Made by a program: the position numbers and the translations under genes. Below are positions 7,787 through 14,463 of a stretch of DNA of 32,745 bases, in pieces. Origin of the DNA: Methanocorpusculum sp. MCE (GTDB taxonomy: Archaea; Halobacteriota; Methanomicrobia; Methanomicrobiales; Methanocorpusculaceae); contig NIZU01000015.1 of assembly GCA_003315675.1 (NCBI GenBank), positions 1 through 32,745 of the forward strand, written 5' to 3'. The notes under the pieces are model-generated. The model searched no databases and was not told where the DNA came from. It saw only the letters and a list, made by a program, of their open reading frames with translations. Each line of letters opens with the position of its first letter. The first letter of the stretch is position 1.

Positions 7787-8344
7787 TCAGAGACTGTATT
7801 CAAGTAAAAATTTGATGCCAATCAAAACGAGGATCACTCCTCCGAAAATCTGCATTTTGTTCCCAAGAATACTGCTGAGTTTGTGACCCGCGAGGACCCC
7901 GAAAAATGAAAATACAAAGGCGACCGCGCCGATGATCACTGCCAGGAGAAGGATCGCCTCTCCGATTAAAGCAAAACTCATTCCGACGGCGAGGGCATCT
8001 ATGCTCGTTGCAACGGCTAAAAGCAGCAGCACTTTCTGCCCTATAAGACTGATGCCCTCTTCGCTCCCGGAAAAACTTTCCCAGATCATTTTTCCGCCGA
8101 TTAAGAAGAACAGACCGACAACTATCCAGTAGCCGAACGGATCGATCATCTGCGTGATGGGGACCCAGATTGCCCATCCGATAAGCGGCATCGCAAACTG
8201 GAAAAATCCGAAAAACAGCCCGGCAGTCACCGCTGTTTTTACGATATTCTATTTGAGCGCTGCACCGCCGGCGAGCGATACGGAAAACGAATCCATCGCA
8301 AGACCGACCGCGATGACCAGTGATGAGAGGAGAGGATCAGTCAT
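7787..8344 (-). pseudogene. mntP: MntP-type manganese efflux pump, interrupted by in-frame TAG
   Basis: Read from ATG 8344, the frame encodes MntP over 185 positions, with a TAG at codon 32 (8249-8251) and no other stop. Before the TAG are the family's first helix and its aspartate (GLAMDSFSVSLAGGAALK). After it follow FFGFFQFAMPLIGW and the second-half repeat with its aspartate (ATSIDALAVGMSF). Both repeat halves and all six membrane segments are present, and length matches the family. The ATG overlaps the stop of the upstream DUF1894 gene (TAATG), which supports this start. Translation from an internal start (8230) would lose the first helix and its aspartate, so the gene is probably inactive unless the stop is read through. 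The codon falls in a variable loop where lysine or glutamine would be ordinary. Confidence 0.85.
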
Positions 8345-8628
8345 TAAAAGACAGGTTTTCCGTTTCGGCGGACATGTTCGACGCCTTCCGGATCCTCGAC
8401 CACGACGACGAATGTACCGTGACAGGGTTTCGTGTAGGCATAAACGAGTTTTTCATTGGCGATGCCGACGATAAGCGGCGGGATGCCGATGAGTGCTTTA
8501 TCCAGTAGTTTGAATCCGGGAGGGACTTCGTAATTTTCCGTACTTTTTGATTTAATGATCTCTCGTGCTTCATTGAAACTGCAGTTCTTTGCCAGAATCT
8601 CGTAGTTCATATTTTCAAGACAGCCCAT
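8344..8628 (-). CDS. DUF1894 family protein
   Basis: The 94-residue protein matches DUF1894, a family known almost only from methanogens. It has the typical start (MGCLENMNYEILAKNCSF, then NEAREII), the centre ALIGIPPLIVGI and the conserved TKPCHGTFVV. The function is not known. It overlaps the DUF1890 gene upstream by 22 bases and the mntP start downstream by one base, and DUF1890 and DUF1894 usually occur as a pair, so the two products may act together. It is soluble, with conserved cysteines near residues 3, 16 and 69. Confidence 0.85.
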   Translation of the reverse strand: MGCLENMNYEILAKNCSFNEAREIIKSKSTENYEVPPGFKLLDKALIGIPPLIVGIANEKLVYAYTKPCHGTFVVVVEDPEGVEHVRRNGKPVF

Positions 8629-9068
8629 TCGAGTACCTCGTCTAATTTTATGAGAAGGGGCCGGGTGTTGTGCGTCACCGGAGCCACGACTTTTTCAGTT
8701 GGATATTCGATCTCTTCAGCGAGATCGTATGCATGTTCTCCAAAAAGCACCGAAACGAGCAGAGCTTTCGGGGCTACCGCCGACGTTGTCGCCGTGTAGG
8801 TGAGTCCTGCATCATTGTGTATCAGGGAAATGATCAGCGGATACTCAATCGTTCCGTCGGCCAGTTCTCCGATGGCCTTCTCGACGTCTTTGTATTCTGA
8901 AACATAGTGACTTTTCGGATCGCTGGTTTTAATGAGCTGCTTAGCTGACGGATTCGCCGCAACGATCGGGTGATGCCCAGCATCCTGCAGAAAATCTGCG
9001 ATGTACAGAACAAGCGGGGACTGTACAGGGATCTGGGGACAACCTATTAAAATGAGCACCTCTCCCAT
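8607..9068 (-). CDS. DUF1890 family protein
   Basis: The 153-residue protein matches DUF1890, a methanogen family. It starts with the conserved LILIGCPQIPVQSPLVLYIA and has a Rossmann-like pattern (VAANPSAKQLIKTSDPKSHYV). The gene is directly upstream of and overlaps its usual partner DUF1894. A TATA-like box (9096-9103, minus strand) lies only about 28 bases before the ATG, so the transcript leader would be very short and this is probably the first gene of the DUF1890-DUF1894-mntP operon. The function is unknown. Confidence 0.85.
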   Translation of the reverse strand: MGEVLILIGCPQIPVQSPLVLYIADFLQDAGHHPIVAANPSAKQLIKTSDPKSHYVSEYKDVEKAIGELADGTIEYPLIISLIHNDAGLTYTATTSAVAPKALLVSVLFGEHAYDLAEEIEYPTEKVVAPVTHNTRPLLIKLDEVLEWAVLKI

Positions 9069-9095
9069 AGTAGGTATTCATCTGTTTTGTTAAGG

Positions 9096-9103
9096 TATAA
9101 ATA
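9096..9103 (-). promoter_or_regulatory. TATA-like box for the DUF1890-DUF1894-mntP operon
   Basis: On the minus strand this reads TATTTATA within AATATTTATACC, a good match to an archaeal TATA box. With the usual 22-27 base distance to the start site, transcription would begin a few bases before the ATG at 9068, giving a nearly leaderless message. This agrees with the lack of a Shine-Dalgarno sequence. Confidence 0.5.
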
Positions 9104-9118
9104 TTGGTTTGAGGGTGA

Positions 9119-9625
9119 TTATCCGATATATTCGCTCTGTATTTTGAGTACTTCTTCGCTGTTTTTTGCATTGGCATACTCTTCCAGCGGCTCTTCGTTG
9201 AGTTTAAGAAAGTTCAGACCCCAGTTGAATTTTTCCAGAATACGTACGGCCTGATCCTGCTCTCCGAGAATCACGAGAGTTGCTGCTATCGCCTCGACCG
9301 AGGTCAGAGTGAAGGGTTTTCCAAAGTTTACCGGGTTTGCGGCAACGAGAAACGGCAGAGCCCTCCGGTTTTTCCATGGATTGAGGTTGGTTGTGTCAAG
9401 AACGACCCATGAGCAGTCCAGTGCCGTAATGGAAGTGACCCATTTTCTATCCGGGGGGGAAATTACGTATTCGGCGGTAGGGTCAAGAAGAAGCGTGGTT
9501 TTTGGGACATGAGTGATTTTATTTACGACATTGATCATTCCAAATTTTTCCAGTTTTTTGACTGTACATTTTTTTGGATCACAGGAGTTGTCGCGGTATG
9601 CAAGGAGTGAGATCAAAATGCCCAT
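9119..9625 (-). CDS. tsr3: 16S rRNA aminocarboxypropyltransferase Tsr3
   Basis: Tsr3 transfers the 3-amino-3-carboxypropyl group of SAM onto a hypermodified pseudouridine in small-subunit rRNA, late in ribosome assembly. The 168-residue protein shows the family features: CDPKKCTVKKLEKFG at 15-29, SPPDRKWV, ALDCSWV, then RALPFLVAANPVNFGKPF and LTSVEAIAATLVILG in the SPOUT-like fold. Length is typical of archaeal Tsr3. The downstream DUF1890 gene is 50 bases away and has its own TATA-like box. Tsr3 and Dph2 (5716) both use the aminocarboxypropyl group of SAM, but by different chemistry. Confidence 0.9.
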   Translation of the reverse strand: MGILISLLAYRDNSCDPKKCTVKKLEKFGMINVVNKITHVPKTTLLLDPTAEYVISPPDRKWVTSITALDCSWVVLDTTNLNPWKNRRALPFLVAANPVNFGKPFTLTSVEAIAATLVILGEQDQAVRILEKFNWGLNFLKLNEEPLEEYANAKNSEEVLKIQSEYIG

Positions 9626-9664
9626 GATCTTTATTTATGTCTTCCTGATACAAATAGTATACTC

Positions 9665-10495
9665 ATGTTTATCCTCGCTTCACCATGCATTTTGCATGAA
9701 AATCTTCGTGCAGACGGCATTACAACCGACGAAGACCGTGAGGTTTTCATAAAATGCAGATAAAGGTGCGGGGAGTTTGGTATCGAGATTGTTCCGCTGC
9801 CGTGTCCGGAGACGCTGTATCTTGGAACTCTCCGTCCTCCCGGTTCGTTTGCCGAAAGGCTTGATACTCCTGAGTTTTCGGCTCTTCTCGACCGGTTAGA
9901 AAAGGAAGTGCGGGAACGGATTTCGACGAAAGGCGAACCCCTTTGTATTCTTGGGGTTAACTCGTCTCCGACCTGCGGGGTAACTACTACGTATCTAACG
10001 AATGTGAAGTCTTCTGGCCCCGGTGTTTTCCTGAAAAGATTCTCCGGGCTATGCGCGGTTGACGCTCGTGTTTTTGCGAAATACCGGATATATCTGGCCT
10101 CACCGCTTTTTTCCGAGAGCGAACGCCGGTACAATACGTACCTCGCCGAAGTTCTTCGAAAGAATTTCTTTTCAGTGTATCTCCCCCAGGAGGCCGATGA
10201 TACCGAAGACGGCAGAGATGGATCCCGTGAACAAACGATCTATGCAAAAAATCTAGCTGAACTGAAAAAAACGGATATCGTTGTCGGCATCATCGATGGA
10301 TCGGATGCGGATTCTGGTACCGCCTGGGAAATGGGATATGCATTTGCATCCGGAAAACGGGTGATAGCTCTCAGGACGGATTTCCGGAAGTTCAGCGGGA
10401 ATGAACGGGTGAATCTCATGCTCGAGATGGAGGCCGAGGTTGTCTCGAGCGTCGACGAACTCGTTTCGGCACTGGGCTTTCACCCTCTTCCCTGA
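9665..10495 (+). pseudogene. DUF523-like / nucleoside 2-deoxyribosyltransferase-like fusion, interrupted by in-frame TAA
   Basis: From ATG 9665 one frame runs 276 positions with a single stop, TAA at codon 33 (9761-9763). The N-terminal half (MFILASPCILHENLRADGIT, then after the stop FGIEIVPLPCPETLYLG and CILGVNSSPTCGV) resembles DUF523-like proteins. The C-terminal half (RIYLASPLF, YLPQEAD, SDADSGTAWEMGYAFASGKRVI, TDFRKFSG) resembles nucleoside 2-deoxyribosyltransferases, with the catalytic glutamate in TAWEMGYA. Family sequences suggest KCREIC..FGIE across the break, so one G-to-T change in a GAA codon would explain the TAA. The remaining open frame (first ATG 9908) would lose most of the N-terminal domain. 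A TATA-like stretch near 9629-9638 fits a short-leader transcript. The natural substrate is unknown. Confidence 0.8.
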
Positions 10496-10521
10496 TTTTT
10501 GCGCATCTGTTAGTAATGAAA

Positions 10522-11367
10522 TTACACGGCCAGTCTTCGGGCGACGGCCAAATTGTCTTTATCAGTTCTGATTTCGTCTGACGGCGTTTCCATAATGAAA
10601 GCGCAGTGCGAGATCTTTGGAAACGTCAGGACGTCATGAATGGTTTCATCCCCTAGGTAACCGAGCCCCAGATGTTCATGTCTGTCCAGGTGGGAACCGA
10701 CCCCGCCTTTCATATCGTTGAGATGGATGACTTTGAGCCGTGCGAGGCTTCCTGCCTCATCGTTGAACCAGCGAAATACGGTCTCAGCCCCGTGACCTTT
10801 CAGATCATAGCCGGCAGCTGCTGCGTGGCAGGTGTCAAAACAAAACCCGACCCTTCGTTCATTTGACAGGGCGTCTGAGATCACACCGATGTCCGTGAAG
10901 GTTCCGCCTACGGTATTTTTTTCGTTTGCGGTGTTTTCAAGCAGGATCATGGTCTCGCCTTTGGATTCGTCCAGTGTCTGACCGATCGCCGCGATAACTT
11001 TCTCCTGACCTTTTTTATGTTCGTCTTCTTTTCCGTGATGACCCAGATGCGTCACGAGATAGGGGATCTTCAACTGATCGCAGCGGTCAAGTTCTTCGGT
11101 CATCGTGAAGATGGATCTTGCATATATTTCGGGTTTTTCTGCAGCCGGATTTGGAAGATAGGGCATGTGATCAATGACTTGTCCTATTCCCGAGACCTTT
11201 AATGCATCGATGAACGCTTTCGCGACAGCGGGTTCGATGGGTTTGGCGGCCCAGATCCGCGGACTCCGCGTAAATATCTGGAAGGTGTCGCATCCAGCCT
11301 CTTGAGCTCGCGACACGGCCAGAGGTAAGGAGCCGGCGATCGATACGTGGAATCCAAGTTTAATCAT
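10522..11367 (-). CDS. nfo: Endonuclease IV (AP endonuclease)
   Basis: Endonuclease IV cleaves DNA at abasic sites in base-excision repair using three zinc ions in a TIM barrel. The 281-residue protein has the expected signatures: GFHVSIAGSLPLAVSRA at the N-terminus, FQIFTRSPRIW, the THLGHHG loop, LLENTANEKNTVGGTF with the zinc glutamate, FCFDTCHAAAAGYD, KVIHLNDMKGGVGSHLDRHE and a terminal METPSDE. All zinc-ligand regions seem present. The start overlaps the stop of the upstream conserved gene by eight bases, with GGAGAG just ahead as Shine-Dalgarno, so it is the last gene of a three-gene minus-strand operon. Confidence 0.94.
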   Translation of the reverse strand: MIKLGFHVSIAGSLPLAVSRAQEAGCDTFQIFTRSPRIWAAKPIEPAVAKAFIDALKVSGIGQVIDHMPYLPNPAAEKPEIYARSIFTMTEELDRCDQLKIPYLVTHLGHHGKEDEHKKGQEKVIAAIGQTLDESKGETMILLENTANEKNTVGGTFTDIGVISDALSNERRVGFCFDTCHAAAAGYDLKGHGAETVFRWFNDEAGSLARLKVIHLNDMKGGVGSHLDRHEHLGLGYLGDETIHDVLTFPKISHCAFIMETPSDEIRTDKDNLAVARRLAV

Positions 11368-12163
11368 TTCGTTCTCTCCATTCTTTTATCATTGCAAAAA
11401 GTGCATCGGCAATGGTTTTCGGGTTCGCTCCCCAGTGGACCACTGCACCGAAGTATCCGTTGTACATGCCTATCCCGCTGTTTTCTGCCCGACAGCATCT
11501 TGCGATGAACGGCTCTCTGTTTAACTGGGTGATCGGGCATATGTCTTCGAACTCGAAGTCGTACCCGTAATTCTCGTGACAGATCTGTCTGCCGGTCCGG
11601 CAGCAGGCTATCCTTGACCCTTTTGGCGGGATGTCCCGGTCCAGTGTATGCGGAAATCCGCCGGCCCTACAGGGATAGACCTCCGTGTCGAGTTTACTGA
11701 TGTCTCTGATGTGGTGATCGAAGACGACGTTTGCGGTTTCGAAAAAGCCGAGTGATTCAAGTCCTGCGAGCGTATCGACGAGCGAGGGATTCGGCGGCGT
11801 GATGTCGAAGACATGGACCGTTTCAAACGTCGAAAGGTCGGGATCACACACGAATGTCATGTGATCGTCCTCTTTTCCAAAGACGGTGCATCTTTTCTTT
11901 GTCGAAAGCGCTTTTCTGACCAGGCCTGCCCGGTCATGGGTATTTACCTCTTTATTCCAGACAAAAGTGTCCTTTGGTCCTGCGACGAGTTCTACCGATT
12001 CGATATCCCGCATGAGTCCAATACCGTCTTTCGGCTGTATTTTCAGGACCTCAATCCCGTCCGGTGTCGGGTGGATCAGATATTCTGTGAGGAAATACAC
12101 TTTGTCGCCGAGCGGTGATGTGGCGGCATTGCCGACGAATTTACACTCTTTTGGGAATATCAT
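11360..12163 (-). CDS. Conserved hypothetical protein with a cysteine-rich C-terminus
   Basis: I do not recognise this 267-residue protein. It has no signal peptide or membrane segment. The N-terminal part alternates beta and helix; the C-terminal third is rich in Cys and His (YPCRAGGFPHTLDR, ACCRTGRQICHENYGYDFE, then DICPITQ and ARCCRAENSGIG), enough to bind a metal or iron-sulfur cluster. The phrase FDITPPNPSLVDTLAGLESLGF reads like a carbohydrate- or nucleotide-binding loop, but this is weak. Its start touches the stop of the 77-residue gene upstream (TAATG at 12161-12163) and its stop overlaps nfo by eight bases. The context hints at a DNA-repair or stress link, which is inference only. 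Confidence 0.6.
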   Translation of the reverse strand: MIFPKECKFVGNAATSPLGDKVYFLTEYLIHPTPDGIEVLKIQPKDGIGLMRDIESVELVAGPKDTFVWNKEVNTHDRAGLVRKALSTKKRCTVFGKEDDHMTFVCDPDLSTFETVHVFDITPPNPSLVDTLAGLESLGFFETANVVFDHHIRDISKLDTEVYPCRAGGFPHTLDRDIPPKGSRIACCRTGRQICHENYGYDFEFEDICPITQLNREPFIARCCRAENSGIGMYNGYFGAVVHWGANPKTIADALFAMIKEWRERND

Positions 12164-12396
12164 TATTCAAGTCTTTCTATTTTTGCCAGTACTTCGATGA
12201 ATTTGTAGGTGAGTTTGACTGTCCCGCCGCCGATATGGCGGATGGTGATCGGCGATTCCGGAGCCGTTTTGATTGCGAGTTTGTTCCCTTCGTAGACAAA
12301 GATGACTTCATTATTGTTTATGTAGGCTGAAGCATCCGCCCCGGTCATTTTCACACAGCCGATTTCCTGTATCTGTTCTTTTAAAGAGTCCCACAT
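12163..12396 (-). CDS. Small hypothetical protein
   Basis: This 77-residue soluble protein matches no family I can name. It begins with a helix (MWDSLKEQIQEIGCVKMTG), has a beta-rich middle (EVIFVYEGNKLAIKT, ITIRHIGGGTVKLTY) and ends in a helix (KFIEVLAKIERLE). It is the first gene of the operon with the cysteine-rich protein and nfo, and is divergent from mmp11. Its reality is supported by the exact stop/start overlap with the next gene and by coding-like composition. The function is unknown. Confidence 0.55.
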   Translation of the reverse strand: MWDSLKEQIQEIGCVKMTGADASAYINNNEVIFVYEGNKLAIKTAPESPITIRHIGGGTVKLTYKFIEVLAKIERLE

Positions 12397-12468
12397 GATT
12401 TATAGTAAATTGGGCTTTGGAGGATTAGTATTTTATCCAGCCGTGATTTTCCAGGCTCAACACAAATC

Positions 12469-12476
12469 CTTATATC
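12469..12476 (+). promoter_or_regulatory. TATA-like box upstream of the mmp11-aks operon
   Basis: CTTATATC within AATCCTTATATCCGG fits an archaeal TATA box. Transcription would start near 12500, leaving a leader of about 45 bases before the mmp11 ATG at 12548. The 151-base region 12397-12547 holds no gene that I can support. Confidence 0.45.
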
Positions 12477-12547
12477 CGGTCACTCACACATATTTGTCAA
12501 CGAAATTTTCGTTTGCGAAAATATCGGTAACAACCAGGCTGACTACT

Positions 12548-13435
12548 ATGACCGAAGAACCCTGTATGATAGATAATCCATATTCTATATCTTACCCGGA
12601 GATCCTTGCACTCGCATCAGAAGACGGCAAAACAGTTGAACTTATTGAGAGGTTTGACTGTATGGGCGGGGCGATGTGGGTGAAAAATCATTATGCGAAA
12701 AGTCCGCTCGTCAAAAGTTCCCGCATCGTTTCCAACACCCAGCGTTTTCTCCTTGAGACCGGCGATGTCAGTCTGCAGCTTGAAGGCTCCTACTTTCCTG
12801 CCGGGATATGCGGCGTGGGAGTAACCGATTCGGAGATATCTGTCTCGTATCTTGGTCTAGGCGGCGGTGGTGTCGGGGCAAGTATATGCCGGGCGACTGC
12901 CGGCGGGGTTCTGCATCACAGAAGCGATGTATGCGGCGGGGGGAAGGTTGCCGGCTCGACCATTTATCTGCCGAGATATACCCGGGTCATCATCGGTCTG
13001 GATGATACCGACACTCCGGAGGAGGGAGCGACCTGGACGCTTGCCCACAATATATCGAAGGCTGTTGAAACATCCAGCTCCCGTTATCTCTCCCACACGA
13101 TAACCCAGCTTTATCCGGTTCCCTATCGGACCAAAAACTGTGTCGCTCTCGCCTGCGAATTTGCCACGACGGAACCTGAGAAACTCATCGACCGGTTCGA
13201 AGCTCTGGTCAGACGCTACACGCTTTCCGACGAGACCGGTCTTTGTGCCTACATCGGTTTCGACCCGTCTGCGATCATGCCGTATGCACGAAAAGTCAAA
13301 GCCGGTGAGGTGAGCTTGAATGATTTTGCGGCTGTTCGCCGTCATCTGGATGTACGGATCGAAGGGCGGGGTATCATCGGAGCAGCGGCGGCGGTCCCTT
13401 TCTACACGAATTATGCTGAGGCTCTTTTGATATGA
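12548..13435 (+). CDS. mmp11: Methanogenesis marker protein 11
   Basis: The 295-residue protein fits methanogenesis marker 11, a family restricted to methane-metabolising archaea and of unknown function. Landmarks are VELIERFDCMGGAMWVKNHY near the N-terminus, YLGLGGGGVGASICRA, the acidic motif IIGLDDTDTPEEGATW near 148-163, YLSHTITQLYP and VPYRTKNCVALACEF. The GLDDTDT motif and the surrounding fold resemble the catalytic domain of TiaS, which suggests ATP-dependent transfer chemistry; that is inference. The frame is open back to 12395, but the ATG at 12548 fits the family start and lies after the TATA-like box. It heads a seven-gene operon, overlapping the next gene as ATGA (13432-13435). A paralogous broken gene lies at 19474-20430. 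Confidence 0.88.
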   Translation: MTEEPCMIDNPYSISYPEILALASEDGKTVELIERFDCMGGAMWVKNHYAKSPLVKSSRIVSNTQRFLLETGDVSLQLEGSYFPAGICGVGVTDSEISVSYLGLGGGGVGASICRATAGGVLHHRSDVCGGGKVAGSTIYLPRYTRVIIGLDDTDTPEEGATWTLAHNISKAVETSSSRYLSHTITQLYPVPYRTKNCVALACEFATTEPEKLIDRFEALVRRYTLSDETGLCAYIGFDPSAIMPYARKVKAGEVSLNDFAAVRRHLDVRIEGRGIIGAAAAVPFYTNYAEALLI

Positions 13436-14463
13436 TCAGCGTCTCGAAGACTTCAGATACGAATGATCTTGGCCGAATCAAACACCTGCTTTTAGCCGTC
13501 GGTTCGGCAAAAGCTACCGGCGTTCCCCTTCCAGCTTCGCTCTCGTCCACCGCTGGTCCGGGCGCCGGAAAAGGCGTATCGGTGTTTTTCTCCGACGGTA
13601 TTTCCAGAATACGGCTGACGCTGGATGAGATGAGCCCTGTTCATATCGAAAACTATGGGGACTCTGCGGTTCTTACGTCCGATGGACCGGAAGGTCCGGT
13701 TTTTGTTGAAGGGTTTGTGGAAAAAACCGGCTGTCACTGTCCAAAACAGGCGTATATCACGATCAATGAAGGCTGCATCTTTTCATGCCGGTATTGTACT
13801 GTTCCAAACCTGAATAAACACATAAAAACGCCGGATGAAATCGTTTCTCTTATCACGGATGCCTGTTCCCGGGATACGATCGCATGCATCTCTCTTACGA
13901 GCGGTGTTATCGGGACGATGACGGAGGAGGACGAACGCCTCTTTACCATTCTGGAAAGGGTGAGATCCTTCGGTTTGCCGATCGGCGTTTCGGTGTATCC
14001 GACTCCCGGGCTTTCCAAAAGACTCTTCGAGCTTGGAGTCTCCGAGGTGAAGTTCAATCTTGAGACTGCGACTGAGAAATTATTTGCCGAGATGTGTCCC
14101 GGACTTGACTGGGAGGAGGTATGGGCCGCCCTCAAGGAAGCCGTTGGCGTGTTTGGAAAAAACTGCGTGTATACCAACATCATTCTGGGTCTGGGCGAGT
14201 CAAAAGCCGAGATGAAAGCATGCATCACGCAGTGTCTCGAAAACGGGATCATTCCGATCATCCGGCCGTTGACTCCGTCGGCAGAGCTTTCCGATTATTC
14301 CCGTCCATCTGCGGCGGATATTCTCGGCATTGCCGAATTCCTGCAGAGTGAACTTCCGCGGTTCGGACTTGATCCGTCAGAAGCCAAAACCATGTGCGCA
14401 AAATGTATGGGCTGCGATCTCACTCCGATGACAGATTTGCATGCGGGGAAGGTGACGGCATGA
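13432..14463 (+). CDS. Radical SAM enzyme with C-terminal CxxCxxC motif
   Basis: The 343-residue protein has the radical SAM cluster motif CxxxCxxC at Cys115, 119 and 122 (CIFSCRYC) inside a partial TIM barrel. Later barrel elements are SLTSGVIG, PIGVSVYPTPG, EVKFNLETAT and NIILGLGES. A second cysteine group near the C-terminus (CAKCMGC at 322-328) and a GCHC at about 101-103 may hold an auxiliary iron-sulfur cluster. The arrangement recalls biotin-synthase-like methanogen enzymes; I cannot name the exact family. Start and stop overlap both neighbours (ATGA at 13432 and 14460), so it is made together with mmp11 and the TPP enzyme, ahead of the coenzyme B genes. Possible roles are sulfur or carbon chemistry on the coenzyme B side chain, or modification of methyl-coenzyme M reductase. 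Confidence 0.8.
   Translation: MISVSKTSDTNDLGRIKHLLLAVGSAKATGVPLPASLSSTAGPGAGKGVSVFFSDGISRIRLTLDEMSPVHIENYGDSAVLTSDGPEGPVFVEGFVEKTGCHCPKQAYITINEGCIFSCRYCTVPNLNKHIKTPDEIVSLITDACSRDTIACISLTSGVIGTMTEEDERLFTILERVRSFGLPIGVSVYPTPGLSKRLFELGVSEVKFNLETATEKLFAEMCPGLDWEEVWAALKEAVGVFGKNCVYTNIILGLGESKAEMKACITQCLENGIIPIIRPLTPSAELSDYSRPSAADILGIAEFLQSELPRFGLDPSEAKTMCAKCMGCDLTPMTDLHAGKVTA

Noticed and set aside
8249..8251. Pyrrolysine at the TAG of mntP
   Set aside because: No pyl genes are in the window, pyrrolysine is known mainly from methylamine methyltransferases in other methanogens, and neighbouring genes have TAA and TGA lesions as well; kept only as a point to check.
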